From assembly GCF_030269925.1 (NCBI RefSeq), contig NC_085116.1, positions 11,160,001 through 11,224,000 on the forward strand: 64,000 nucleotides of DNA. The letters are read 5' to 3'. The DNA is from Bombyx mori. Taxonomy: Eukaryota > Arthropoda > Insecta > Lepidoptera > Bombycidae. This document shows, piece after piece, positions 1-12,310 of the stretch (positions within the stretch are counted from its first letter, which is position 1; every line of letters starts with the position of its first letter). Below the pieces are notes generated by a model. That model saw only the letters and a program-made list of their open reading frames with translations, was not told the DNA's origin and did no database searches. Position numbers and translations under genes: made by a program.

Positions 1-1547
1 GTTTCCCCATTGTTCAGCAGCAAGTACACCCGTCGCTTTCATTAAGAGTTCAATTGTTGTTAAACGACTCAAGATGTACTCAAACACAGTACTGAGAAGT
101 TTCAGGCACGTGTTATAAGCTAGGTACAGTAAATCTATTACGCGTCAACTAGCATTCCTAGGGCTTCAACGAGTGCACAATCATGAGACTTTTGTGCATA
201 TTCATAGTATTGGATTATAACCAATACACGTTTATATACTATGCAAAAACCCAATAAAATTGAGGTAATTTTTTATGTATTTCCAAAAATCAGCTTATTT
301 TTCCGTAATCATAAATTTGATTTACGTTTCTTAGTGTTTACTGATACATAACAGACCCAATCATTTTAGGAAACGCTTATGCTTAGAGTAGCTGAAACTT
401 TTAATAGGGATCATTCAACTTCATTTGTATGCTTTTCGAACAAAAATGCGATAATAGTTTAATCAAACATAATTCTTTTGCATTATTTAGCAAACTTTAA
501 CTTTTTACATAATACATTTAAAAAAAAAAAAAAAAAACTCGGGAAATGAATTGGCGTTTAGCTCAATCATTGTTTGTACGTTCTCCTGTGAGTACAGTGT
601 TTGTTTCACAATAAATAATTAAAAGACACTCTTGTCAGCATTACTTTCTTGATTACACAACATAAATCCTTTACTAGCGTAGATAATCAATTTTCTAAAA
701 TAGAAATAAAACGATCGCAAGTAAAAACGACGGACTATTATTGTTGTGCGTCATGTGTTGTGCTAATAAACATGCTCACATATTTTTACGTAACTACAAC
801 AGTATAGCCGCTCGACAAAATAAAATATATTTCGTTAGCCTAAATATACCATCACGTAAAGAAACTAAACTAACTTGAAAGTTTTCGAGGAAAATCGTGT
901 ATATATATCATACAGAAATTTTTCTAGAAAAATTACACGGAACTTGACTGTGTTTTGCTTGATATTAGGCAAAATGGGATGACTTTTTCTTTAACAGTTG
1001 TTCATATACTGTGAGACAGGGCTCAAAAATATATATAGGTACATATTAAAATAGCACCGACATATTTTATTACGGAATGAAGTATTACTGGTGGCGCGGA
1101 GGCCTTATTTGAATAAATCAAAAGCATGCTATTTATATAACACCTATATTATCGACTAGCTGCAAACAATTTAATTTGCTAAAATACTAACGCTCATCAC
1201 AGCGCATCCTTATTACGTATGCAAGCGAGCGCATAAACAAATTTTATTGCCAGTTGCACATCTCATTAGCGTCAGTCACAACGTTCGCGACTTGCTACAA
1301 GACAGCGTTCTTGTCGCGTCGTTTCCCGCCAGGTGTAAGTTTTCGCTTCTGGTATTAAGTAACCCTGTAACGCAATATTCGATTACATTTTCCGTCACTT
1401 AATGCCTTCGCTCTGTTTATAGTTTCAAAGAAAGGTTTGTATGGTAAAAGTTTTTTTGAAGTGAAACTTCCTTATCGGCGTTGGAAAAAAATTTACCGTC
1501 ACGTTTTTCGGTTACGCGTCACTTTTTTCCGTTACGCGCCATCTTTT
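1..1547. other. Unique AT-rich stretch, no gene seen
   Basis: AT-rich single-copy-looking sequence with an 18-base A run near 520-538. No coding frame, repeat family or RNA gene could be supported on either strand. Confidence 0.6.
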
Positions 1548-2180
1548 AATTAACGGCTGTATGTTCTGAAGTATGGATGCGCATTTGAGAAACCGACCTC
1601 ATGTCTCAAGGTGGGTCACGGAATACATTTTGTAATTGCAATAATCCCAGGTAACCCACTTAATATCACGTGGACCGTGCTATTATTGTTATTACGTAAA
1701 ATAATAGGAAGAAAAGTACCAGGGTATTATGATATCAAAGAGATGTATTATTATAACTTTACTCTGACGTACAGCCTTCTTTATTAATTAACGGCTGTAT
1801 GTTCTGAAGTATGGATTCCGATTTGAGAAATTGACCTCATGTCTCCAGGTGGATTACGGAAATCATTTTGTAATTCCAATAATCTCAGGGAGCCCACTTA
1901 ATAATATCACGTGGACCGTGCTATTTATTACTGTTATTACGTAAAATAATAGGAAGAAAAGTACCAGGGTATTATGATAGCAAAGAGATTTATTAATAAT
2001 TAACGGCGGTATGTTCTGAAGCATGGTTTCGGATTTGAGAAATCGACCTCATGTCTCAAGGTGGGTCAAACTTCACGAACCTCAGGAACCCCATTTAACA
2101 CCACGTGGACCGTGCTATTATTATTAATTTATAGGAAGAAAAGTACCAGGGTATTATGATATCAAAGAGATGTATTATTA
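1548..2180. repeat. Three-unit tandem repeat, ~180-240 bp units
   Basis: Three consecutive units begin with AACGGC(T/G)GTATGTTCTG, anchored at 1553, 1791 and 2003. This gives periods of 238 and 212 bp and a last unit of about 180 bp. Each unit carries the same ordered blocks: a CGACCTCATGTCTC block, a CACGTGGACCGTGCTATT block, and a closing AGTACCAGGGTATTATGAT block. The units differ by internal deletions, so the array is not fresh. No protein is encoded. It could be a minisatellite-like local array or a tandemly duplicated piece of a mobile element. Confidence 0.85.
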
Positions 2181-3234
2181 AAATGCTGTAATAATCTTAG
2201 TAGCAAAAAGGTAAAGTGAAATAATTGTATTATTTGTATTCATGTCTATGACAATAAAATCCTTTTGTTTAAACTTTATCTAATTTAACTTTATTTAACC
2301 AATTTCTAGAAAGTTGCATGTAGATCATTTTTCGAAAAATAAGGCCATAAACAAGTTTCACTTCTTACGTGTGTACACTAGTACACGCACACATTTTTCA
2401 CTGTATTATTACTTCGTGTTTTTATTTTTCCATGTTATGTGATTCTGATGAATTTAGATGGTTTAGGATAACATTGGCATTTGCAATATTAAAGTGAAGT
2501 ATTTTTATACAGTATCTGGTAGATATTAAATACGAGGCTTTCAAAACTGCACCATTCAAGTTAAGTACGAGCATTTCCACCGTGTCAACAAATCTACATA
2601 TTAAGGAATTTCAAGAGCAATTATAACTGTAGTTAACATGACATAATAGCTGGTGATCTCAGTTGTCAAGGCCCGTAACTCAAGTGTCAGGTGCCAACGT
2701 CGTAACGTATAGGGGAGATTGCATTGATATTAGCAGTAAGAGGATCTGTCATAATGTTGACTTTATTAATTTCAAACACAAGAACATTTAAAATAAACTG
2801 AAGATAATGGAAAACAATGCAAAATCCAAGCTCTAGTAAAGCACTCAATGCGTAAAATAAGGCGTCTAAAACTAGTAATAATTGAAAAAAGACCCAGCGA
2901 ACAAAAATTAACATTCTTGATCTATAATACTAAATTGTGTATTTTCATGTGTATTTATATATTATTACTTTACATGTATATTATATTGTGTGTAATTATG
3001 TGTATGTATGTATTTTACTATTTTATACATAAGTAGGTATATTAAATTGTAGTATGTTTATTTATGCATACAAAGTCATATGTAATCTATATAAGTACCT
3101 ATATTTAACATTATGTGTAATCTATAATACTGTGATGTTATTTTAAGGAAGATTTTTGTTTTGATTTTGCTCTTTTTTTGTTGTGTTGTTGTTGTTTGTT
3201 ATTCTTTTGTTAATGCACCTACCATGCATTATCT
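2181..3234. other. Unique AT-rich stretch, no gene seen
   Basis: No supported gene. Short open frames here are low-complexity (Phe, Tyr and Ile rich), as expected of AT-rich intron. Confidence 0.5.
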
Positions 3235-3345
3235 CTGCACCACCCTATGGTCGACTGGAAGAGAATGCCCATGGCATTAAGTCCGCCTGTGTACAAATTT
3301 TGTTTTGTGCATAAAGTATAAATAAATAAAATAAATGAAAATAAA
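3235..3345 (+). mobile_element. LINE 3'-end remnant
   Basis: Contains a GACTGGAAGAGAATGCCC block followed by GCATTAAGTCCGCC, a GTGCATAAAGT box and an (A/T)AAATAA-rich tail. This resembles a 3' terminus that recurs in lepidopteran non-LTR retrotransposons. No coding sequence survives. The family is assigned from memory of the motif, not by a search. Confidence 0.5.
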
Positions 3346-3871
3346 AATTAGAAATTAAACACTAATGAATAATAAATGACGTACTGGATTGATTACTGCT
3401 ATATATATATATATAGTTATATTCAAAAAGCTTTATAACGAAACCAAAGATCGACTCGATTCGATTTAATTCGATTCAGAATAAGGACGTGTCGCCCGTT
3501 GTCACAGTACGTTCAAGATCACGGTCTCTCTTTTGGGATTATGTATGTGTTCCGAATGAAAATCAGCCGTGAACTGCATAAGTTAAAGGAATTTCGAACG
3601 AAACGGAATGTTTTAACAGAATTTAAAATGGTAATGAGGTCTTGTTTACGAACCATCTTAGATTTGCGTCATCGTTTTTTTTGTATTGTATATTTTTAGA
3701 ATTGTTTTATAAGTCGAAATTATGTAAATGTTGTTACGCTAGTACTTTCGCGGTTAATCTTAAAATCAGGTTTCGGTCAATGCATTCTAAAATATGATAA
3801 TTGAAATCTCATTGACTAATAGAAGCAGTTATCGCACTATTTTGGAAGCGTGTAAATTATTATTATTATTT

Positions 3872-4096
3872 TATAAGGTTGTATGAACTCACGGTCCAAT
3901 TGGTGTTATGTGGTTATCGGAGCCCATAGACATCTACAACGTAAACCCACTTTGAGATATGAGGTCTAAGGTCTGAGTTTTTACAGTACAACAGCTGCCC
4001 CACCCTTTAAACCGATACGCATTACTGCCTCACCGCAGAAATAGGCCGGGTGATGGTACCTACCCATGCGGATTCACAAGACCTCCTACCACCAGT
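3872..4096 (-). mobile_element. Bm1 SINE, diverged, body only
   Basis: Reverse-oriented Bm1 body. It holds the block complementary to the Bm1 3' end (diverged CTCACGGTCCAATTGGTGTTA), the GCCCATAGACATCTACAA block, the GCATTACTGCCTCAC block and the CCTACCACCAGT boundary. The tRNA-like head is missing, and mismatches are more frequent than in the other copies, so this is an older insertion. Confidence 0.85.
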
Positions 4097-4591
4097 AAAA
4101 ATTAAATTATGTGAGTATAAAAATCTAACGGTAAGAAGAATATAAATAGTGCAATTAAAATAATGGCTATACTAACACTTAAAGCCAAAACTTATCACCC
4201 AGAACAAGGTTTCTAATCTTCACAATAAAATGGCCTAAAGACTAGTAGTGGAGAGACTTTTTAATTAAAATTGTTCATAGAAAATTCTTTAGTACGATGT
4301 GTGATCCTGCACGATCCTGTAAGTACGTAATGAAGCGCAGAGTCCTCGGAGGGCAGTACAAGGAGGCAGTGATGCGATCAGCTCACGGACCGCATCAGGA
4401 ATCAATTAGGAACGGCTGCCGGCCACGACGTGCCTACCGCATGAATTATTGACGACGCTGCGCTCGTACGCGCGAGTTTTCCGTACCATTGGTATTGGGT
4501 ACTCGACTCTAAACCGTGATTGAAAGTTGCTAATCAAGTTGAGGTAAATTTTATGATTAAAATAAATAATAGTTTAAAAAAAACTATAACT
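4097..4591. other. Unique stretch with a GC-rich core
   Basis: No gene recognised. About 4310-4500 is clearly richer in G+C than its surroundings (for example GGCTGCCGGCCACGACGTGC) and has no matching copy in this window. It is listed among the candidate regulatory patches. Confidence 0.4.
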
Positions 4592-4932
4592 AAAATATTT
4601 ATAACTACTTATACCATGCACCCCATGCTTTTTTTTACGATAAATTCATTTTTTCTTACATTTTTAATTTAAATTCATTAAAATTTATTTTCTATTTTTT
4701 AGTTGGATTTTCTATAAAAGCGTATTTTGTTAGTTTTTTTAAACGATTATTTATTTTTCATTTTTAGTTGAATTTCAATTTTTTTGTTTAATTTTGTATT
4801 GTCATCGGCCCTTAATAAGGATACCAAATTTCGAGTTAATCCGACGTTTTGAAGAGGGTCAAAATCATGTTCAAAGATTCCGTTACAAACATACATACAT
4901 ACGTGCGAAGCTAAAAAAAAGCGTATTAACAA
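4592..4932. repeat. Dispersed repeat, copy 1 (inverse of 52195-52560)
   Basis: Holds the blocks TTATACCATGCA, TATAAAAGCGTATTTTGTTAG, AATTTCGAGTTAATCCG, AAAATCATGTTCAAAGATTC, a (CATA)n run and AAGCGTATTAA. The same blocks occur in reverse complement and reverse order at 52195-52560. The AAGCGTATT motif occurs twice in each copy. The class is not recognised; no transposase or reverse transcriptase is encoded. Confidence 0.75.
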
Positions 4933-7167
4933 GTTATTTGCCTAATAATAAAAGATACATCTGTATTTTTGTAAAAAAGAATGAAGCTAATACAAAATAA
5001 AATGGCATATCTGGTTTTAATCTCTAAATTTGGTGTCTACACATACAATGAAAATAACACTATGATTGATTATTGAAGCCGATTTCTTGCCGCACGTAAG
5101 TTCATAATAAATTAATTTTAATACTAAAATGGACATTGATTATTTGTATGGACGGTTTTCCATAGTCGTGTAAATCTTAATTAAGTTGAAATTTAGATTA
5201 GAATAGTAATTTCTTTGTTAAAAACGGAACTTTGAATAGGTGTAGACGAACGCTTAAACGAAATAAAATATTCTTTTCTGTCTTTCATATTTATGATTAA
5301 GTATAGAAAATCGTAATTTTTTAAGGATTTTGTAATTTAGAATGACAATGATACAACATCTAGTGTTCTGATTCTAGTATCGTTCGAGATGGTTTCGGAA
5401 TGTGGTGCTTAGTAGAGTTATGACAGCGGCTATTCTGTCGGCCGATTAGCGTGCGAACTAGATTTCGTTGTCGGATTATGCTCTCCATCATAAGCTAAAT
5501 ATGACTGTTGAAATTTTGATGGAAATTTATAATTCTGCCTATGTCCTACTTTTTTGTTTTGGTCGAAATTTGTACAAATATTCTTATTTATTTATTTATT
5601 TATTTATGTACAGACAGAAAAGAAGAAATAGTACAGAGTAATAGGAAACTGTTCAATCAATAAAAAAATGTTTTACATATTAAATAAATGACAGAATATT
5701 CTGAAATGGCATATTAAATATAAAAATATTCTTATTACACATCATAATAGATTTCCAAGGCTTTAATGACATTTTGTTTTCAATTGGTGTGGTTTGAATT
5801 TCACCAAAACTTTATACATTTAATGAAATATATTAAAACGTCAAAAACACGCTTCGATGTAATGATTATAAAAAAAATTCTCTGGTGTTTCAGGATATTA
5901 GGCCGAAGTAAACTATCTATCGTTTTGAAACTAGGGCTATTTAGGTTGTAATATTTTTTTAGATAAGATAAACAGGTCAACTTAATAAGACCGTGTCAGA
6001 AACTTTTATGATAAATAATGTTTGCTTACTTGCTCATGGGTCACGTTACCAACATTAACTCTTTCCTCTCACGAAATTATATAAAAATTCTAAAAATATA
6101 ATTACGACGATTAAAATAAAATAAAATAAAATAAAAATAACGAATACATTTATCGAATCTTTTCGAATAGGTGTTCTGAACTTTATAATGACGGAGAATC
6201 GAGATACTCGAATCCGTTGCGAACTGGGATTACACAAGTACCCGTTTTGTTTGCGTTTCGTGACCTTACAAGTGGAGCACTCATTATTTTAATCCCACAA
6301 AAGCTCATTGGTACTTATTGTTACTAGTAGTTTTCATACTTGAATTTTAATTGAAGATATTATAAAATGTCAACTCCTGAAAATAAATGTGAAAATAATG
6401 AGTTCTAACAAGTCGGACTTTGAAGCAATTAAAATAGTGTATATTTAATATGTTGCGTTCGGAAAGTGACGAAGCAATGTAGATAGATATTCGGTTCGCA
6501 AGTCGTTGAAATAATTAAGAATGATTTTATAGTTTAACCTCGCTTTTGTTATTGTTATTATAATATTATTTACGAAGTTTTTAATACTTTACACTTTGAC
6601 AGAACTCTACAAAAAAACTGTAAAATGTACACTGTAATAAGTTTGAGATTTGGCCGTAAAGTAGTTTTAATAATGTAATTAGATATTTTACACTCTGTTG
6701 GCATATTTGTGTAAATACAGGCTTTACTGTTTGATATTCACTATAAATTATTTTCAATACATTACCTAGTATCATGTTTTGATTGATTCATAGGCCTATA
6801 ATTAGAATTGGAAACGCCAAGGGCATAAATGGCATGGATACAGTGAATTTTATATATTTGCATTCACGCGCCCATATTACCATTAATATACATAATTATT
6901 ACCGGTGTTAATATTTCAATATTCAATTATCGGTCTGCGTTCAAATCGGGTGGTACATGTAAATGTGTCGATGGATTTAGTGAATTTCATTGAACAATAT
7001 TCAAATTCGTATTTTCATTAGGCATTCATTGACGAGATGAATGCATTGAAATGCTCTGATTATCGACACGCTTAGGTTTTTGCATTTGATTTTATTATGA
7101 TACGATTGTGTTTGAATTTGAAAGGGTTAAATAGATACTAATTTTATTTGAAATTCATTGATCATGT
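4933..7167. other. Unique AT-rich stretch with simple repeats
   Basis: No supported gene. It contains a (TTTA)n run near 5583-5605 and an (AAAAT)n run near 6110-6137. Open frames here lack recognisable domains. Confidence 0.5.
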
Positions 7168-7547
7168 TGTTACACGGTGGGGCTCGAGATAAATAAAATT
7201 CTACCGAAGTACAAATTGAAAACTATATTCAACACTTAGAACACTTAAAACACTCAACAAGCACTTTAAAACTCTCAATTCGCTTCTTCCGCTTCGCTTC
7301 ATGTGATCCGTTCGCTGTTTCGCTTCGAGTAGTTCCGATTACTGACTGACTGCGTGCCTCTGCAACGCTTTTATAGCCGATACCACATCCCTAGAATTAT
7401 CGAGAATATTCCACATATTTCGAGTATTGTGCTTTCGCTATCTGACAATAGGTGGCGTTGTATTTCTCGAGCGTTCTAGATGCTACTGTTCTTCGATATT
7501 CGTTCGACTATTTGACGATAGATGGCGTTACTCTTATCGTCGTAACA
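7168..7547. mobile_element. Solo-LTR-like element, copy 1
   Basis: A 380-bp unit that begins TGTTACACGGTGGGG and ends CGTAACA, so it has TG...CA ends with a short TGTTAC/GTAACA inverted terminus. A second copy lies at 28477-28860 in the same orientation with closely matching sequence throughout. A TATA-like CTTTTATAGCC lies around 7368. The flanking 4-mers are ATGT and ATAT, a possible eroded 4-bp target duplication. No gag or pol lies beside it. A non-autonomous DNA transposon with 6-8 bp inverted ends is the alternative. Confidence 0.6.
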
Positions 7548-8249
7548 ATATTATAAAGTACGTTTGTGACTCGGACGTTATGCCACAAGGTGCGTGGCGG
7601 CAGTCACTTTCTCATATATCTGGGCTCCCTCAACCATTTCACACCCGGTGTCCCTGGAACTGGTTAATCCTTCAATGTAATAAATAAAAAATGTCCCCCA
7701 AAAAGATTAATTATTAATACAAAAAATTGATTTACTCGATTTTCCAAATGTCAATTTTCAAGATCCAATCGGTTTTTTTTCCTAGTACCGAACAGATCTT
7801 GTATTGTTAGATTCATTTTCAAGGATCAACCTTTACTTGAGACAAATAAAATCGATAACGTCGTTGAGCAAGCTGGGCTCTCTATATATTTCACATTCTC
7901 TGTTTCGATATTTCGAGAAGCTAATAGAGATGTTACTCTGACCTATTTTCTTAGGGACCACTTTGCACCAGTGAACAATTCAGAGTTGCAGTACTGGGTC
8001 CACCAAAATTCACCATTTGATTTTTTCTTTAGAACGCATCATACGTCTTTTCTACTCAATTCAGAACCAATAACCTAATTTACATGGAAATCAAGGAGTC
8101 GTCAAATATATTTTAGACTTCGTGAGAATAATCAGATACGTACAATTCAAAGGAATACTCGAATTATACGCACCAGTTTTATGGTTGGTTCATGATAATT
8201 ATAATTTAGTAATAGCAAAATAACCTACATGGCTTAATCATGCGTTTAA
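7548..8249. other. Unique stretch, no gene seen
   Basis: AT-rich sequence between a solo-LTR-like element and a Bm1 SINE. Nothing recognisable was found. Confidence 0.5.
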
Positions 8250-8507
8250 TTTTTTATTTTTTATTTTTTTTTTATTTTTTAGATGAGTGGACGAGCTCAC
8301 AGCCCACCTGGTGTTAAGTGGTTACTGGAGCCCATAGACATCTACAACTTAAATGCGCCACCCACCTTGAGATATAAGTTCTAAGATCCCGGTATAGTTA
8401 CAACGGCTGCCCTCCCTTCAGGCCGAAACGCATTACTGCTTCACGGCAGAAATAGGCAGGGCGGTGGTATCTACCCGCGCGGACTCAGAAGAGGTCCTAC
8501 CACCAGT
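8250..8507 (-). mobile_element. Bm1 SINE, 5'-truncated
   Basis: Reverse-oriented Bm1 body with its poly(A) tail seen as the T-rich run 8248-8277. It is followed by GACGAGCTCACAGCCCACCT and ends at the CCTACCACCAG boundary where the tRNA-like head has been lost. Similarity to the other copies is high. Confidence 0.92.
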
Positions 8508-9030
8508 TTTTTATTGTCATTATATTGTTTCCGACGTTTCAAAAGCTTTACAGTTTTTGTGATCCGTAAGTAGTTTTAATTATGCCTTCCGCGTACAAAA
8601 ACCGATGAAAATACTGCAATTAAATGAATTTATTATTTCATATCGCCTAAAAAAGCTATTTAAAGGAACAATGAAAAAATGATTGTATTTAAACAAGATA
8701 AATGAATGTCACCCCAATTTTTAATTAGACGAATATAACAATAAATTTATGGACCGCAACTCGTTAGGGACAAAATATCGAGTGCCTTTTGTTCGCTTTT
8801 TTTTTTGTCAATTGAAACATTGTACCCACATTTTAACATTTACAATGCTCGTCAAAGAGTTTATTCGCTTGTGCAATCACGAACAATTTACGTAATTAAG
8901 TTAGCATTAAATTCGTTTTTACAGTGCGTTTCGACACTCCTGACCGTTCAGAGTGTTAAATTTCTAAAGTGCGCTTAATAGGTTTAATAGTTACGGTAAG
9001 TCAGTTATACTAAATGTTTGAATATGAAGT

Positions 9031-9212
9031 CATCGTGGCTTAGAGGATAAGATGCCCGTTACATTCGTGTCAACCGATCCAACTGTGCCGGTGTTCGAAT
9101 CCCGCAGGCAGGTACCAATTTTTCTAATGAAATACGTACTTAACAAATGTTCACGAACCTCGATTGAGATGAACGGATTGGTACATAGTAATGAAATTGA
9201 AATCTGATGGGG
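9031..9212 (+). mobile_element. Bm1-type SINE head (tRNA-like) without body
   Basis: Contains an A-box-like segment (TCGTGGCTTAGAGGATAAGA) and a perfect B box (GTTCGAATCCCGC), then TACCAATTTTTCTAATGAAAT as in the full-length Bm1 at 25914. The standard Bm1 body does not follow, and the 3' part after 9150 differs from that copy. It may be a truncated Bm1 or a SINE relative sharing the head. It is not a functional tRNA: no closing acceptor stem was found. Confidence 0.75.
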
Positions 9213-9606
9213 CTTTTAATAAATTTGAAGTATGCTCTGAATTATTTTACTCTAGCGACTACGCCTTAATAACAAAAACTTCTTCTATCATGACTTTTCA
9301 ATTTCCAAATGGATAGTACTATAAGATCACGACCTACAAACTAAAGTACTCACAATCCTCTGCAAGTTTGAAACACTTGCGCGGAACATATGTCACTCTC
9401 TTGATATTGGAGACTAATTAAATGGAACATAATCAAAATATGCATAGACTAAATTGGCTTATATTCTCTTTTACGTAATATTCATTCATTAATTGCTGTT
9501 TTAATTTTAATCACTTCCACGTTGTTTAGTAAAAATCTCGTGCTGTTGCAATTTAATATTTCGAAGCTTATTTAAAGTATCATCTAAATAAGAATTTTAT
9601 TTGTGA

Positions 9607-9895
9607 CTAGCTGACCCGGCAGACTTCGTAGTGCCTCAATCGATAAATAAAAGACCTAAACTTTTGTATAAAATAGACATAAAACAAACAAAAGGAATCC
9701 GTCCGATTGGGGGACACATCAAAGGAAAAACAAAATTGTTATTTTTATTTAATTTCGGGCATTTTCATATTATTAATTTTTAAACCTTCTCTGGACTTCC
9801 ACAAATAATTCAAGACCAAAATTAGCCAAATCGGTCCAGCCGTTTTCGAGTTTTAGCGAGACTAACGAATAGCAATTCATTTTTATATATATAGA
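9607..9895 (-). mobile_element. Non-autonomous Helitron, family A
   Basis: Read on the minus strand the element starts TCTATATATATAAAAATG (complement ending at 9895) and ends CTAG (complement 9607-9610). The flanks are A at 9606 and T at 9896, the host A/T insertion site expected for Helitrons. It matches the + strand copy at 23516-23788 along its length, including the block complementary to CTCGCTAAAACTCGA. No Rep/helicase is present. Confidence 0.8.
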
Positions 9896-11180
9896 TATTA
9901 AAATAGTAATAGTAAGATGTTCCAAATTTCTCAATAAAGGCGTTTTCAATACGATAAAGCAACTGTATAAAATGTATGTAAGATATAGAGGATAAAAAGA
10001 AATGTTCCGAATCGAAACATATCTTAAAGTGCTTTCTCGAGCGCAGTAAGTTTGGCCCACTTAGTTGGGCACAAACACCTTCGAACTTAGATATCTAACG
10101 TTCAAGTAATCCGAAGAGACAGCCTCCAGTCCAATACTATGAATATTCTCGAAGCTACTCCGATAACTTATCTCAAAAATTTTTGACATACCCACCAACG
10201 AATCGCCTTAATAATATATTGGCGTCTGAGATTGAAGTTGACTCTGAGATATTGGTTATTGGTAAAAGTTTTATTGTACTTGTCACAGGTGCTATCATGC
10301 TTGAATGTTTTTGTGTTAGCTTAGTTACGACTTCTGAATTGAGTTTCGAGTCGTAGCTTAAGAATACGCAGTTTTGTTATTGTTGTATTTACTTAGTAAA
10401 ACTTTAAAATAGCAACATATTTAATTTATATACTGTATGTCGTATGATAAGAACATGGTCAAGTATAAGTACGTAAATATATATATTTTTTATTTATTTC
10501 AGATTGTTTGTACGGAATATAGAATCGGATAGATATTCAAATATTCTAAGACCGACATTGGAACTAAATCAGAAATCTTAACGAGTACGTGTTAATGACA
10601 AGTTAATAATAATACAACTGGTATTTTCAACTAACTTAATATGTACTTTTAACTATTAGACTATGACGTTTTACAATTGACATTTGACAACTATGACACT
10701 ATGAAGACCGTCTGGTTCCATATTTGAAAATGAATACTTAATTTTTAGAAGAGATTTCCCTGTAATAATAGATTAATATTTATTATGATAATGAATTTTC
10801 CGAAAATTTTCATTTATTTAGAATTATTTACGTCGATCAATCGAATCGAAATTCGAAAAATGCAAATACCACTTTATGAAGTGTTACATAAAATACAAGC
10901 GGCGATATTTTCAATTTCGCGAAACAATTATTCTGCCATGTCATCAATCGGATTCCCGCTTTGATTGCGCGGCAAATTCGTTTTGTTTGGACACAAAAAT
11001 TGCAATATAAAGAGCTGCCACATCATTCCCTTTTGGGTTAAACGTAGATTGCTTCCAAAACGTAATGTTGTTTACAATTCATTTTGGACAGGCAATTGAC
11101 CACTTTCATTGTATACGTTCGTACATTTTCATTTCGATGAACTTAGTAGTGAACGGGAATAGTGCAGTAAAAACGGGAAC
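9896..11180. other. Unique AT-rich stretch, no gene seen
   Basis: No repeat family or gene recognised. Confidence 0.5.
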
Positions 11181-11421
11181 ATTTTTTTATTTTTTTTATT
11201 TCTCTTATGGGTGGACGAGCTCACAGCCCACCTGGTGTTAAGTGGTTACTGGAGCCCATGGACATCTACAACCACCCACCTTGAGATATAAGTTCTAAAG
11301 TCTCAGTATAGTTACAACGGCTGCCCCACCCTTCAAACCGAAACGCATTACTGCTTCACGGCAGAAATAGGCAGGGCGGTGGTACTTACCCGCGCGGACT
11401 CACAAGAGGTCCTACCACCAT
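11181..11421 (-). mobile_element. Bm1 SINE, 5'-truncated
   Basis: Reverse Bm1 body: T-rich tail 11182-11203, GGACGAGCTCACAGCCCACC, GCCCATGGACATCTACAA (with the usual AACGTAAATGCG segment deleted), GCATTACTGCTTCACGG, and CCTACCACCA at the truncated end. Confidence 0.92.
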
Positions 11422-12119
11422 TACGAGTCAATTCATATAATTTAATTACGAAAAATTTCTCTGAGCGGATGAAGCTGTGGAAGTCGCGAGTGGGAAATTC
11501 CTGAGGCAAAAAATTAAAGTGACGCGACTGACGCTGAGAACAACGCAAAAGCATATTATTGTGTGTTTGTTTCAATCGTCAATTTAAAATTTGTTTAAGC
11601 CCGGTAACAAATAATTTTAAATAGCTCTATCTAACTATTAGAGAAACGATGGGAAAACATATTTACTTCTAGTTATAAAAAAAAGAGTAATAATTACATT
11701 ATCACGATATACGATTCTTCAAGATCGGTAAAAAAAGTTACTCGGTATTTTTAAAAAGAATATACAAATCTTCATCTCGACATTGGGGCTGAGATGGAGC
11801 TCTCCCCTTACGTAGCGACGTAATCAGACTGCAGCCTCGAGCTAATCTTGATGTACAATTGCTAGACTCGCCTATCTTCGTGTTATTGTACTCTTTTCAC
11901 ATTTGTGCTATTGTGGTCCTACTCATATACGCGTGTTCTTTCACAGCTGCATTTTAAAAAGTAAAATAGAACACGAAGTCACCGAATTAAAAATTTAAAA
12001 GTCACTTTAAAGCATTTTTCATAACGGGCGTTGTGACAAAAATAGCGTTTTGTAGATGTAACAAAAGTTTTATAAAGTTGTCGGTGTAGTTGTCACAGAC
12101 TAAATCATAAATAAAATGC

Positions 12120-12310
12120 GAGCGCTTAAAGTTTAACAGACTTAGCGGGATAAAAGTTAAAAAGCGCTGCAATTCATGCAGCGCAGGTGACCGGTGGTTT
12201 ATCAGCGCGTCGCAGGCGAAGCGAGAGCTGTATGGGCGGCGCGCGGGCGGCACGAAGCGACCAACGCGCTGGTCACCGCACACCTATCGCAACGTCGCGG
12301 ATAATCGCCT
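12120..12310. promoter_or_regulatory. GC/CpG-rich structured patch, possible regulatory element
   Basis: A sharp rise in G+C against AT-rich surroundings, with several GCGC steps. An 8-bp stem GCGCTGCA/TGCAGCGC with a 5-base loop lies at 12164-12184. Just downstream GGTGACC (12186) and CAGCGCGT (12203) pair with ACGCGCTGGTCACC (12264-12277), giving a second, interrupted fold. No copy occurs elsewhere in the window. It could be an enhancer, an alternative first exon or promoter, or a decayed GC-rich element; function is inference only. Confidence 0.3.

Noticed and set aside
5583..5605. CRISPR-like or satellite array at TTTA repeats
   Set aside because: Simple tetranucleotide microsatellite without spacers.
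9031..9110. tRNA gene on the + strand
   Set aside because: Same head as Bm1; not a complete cloverleaf.
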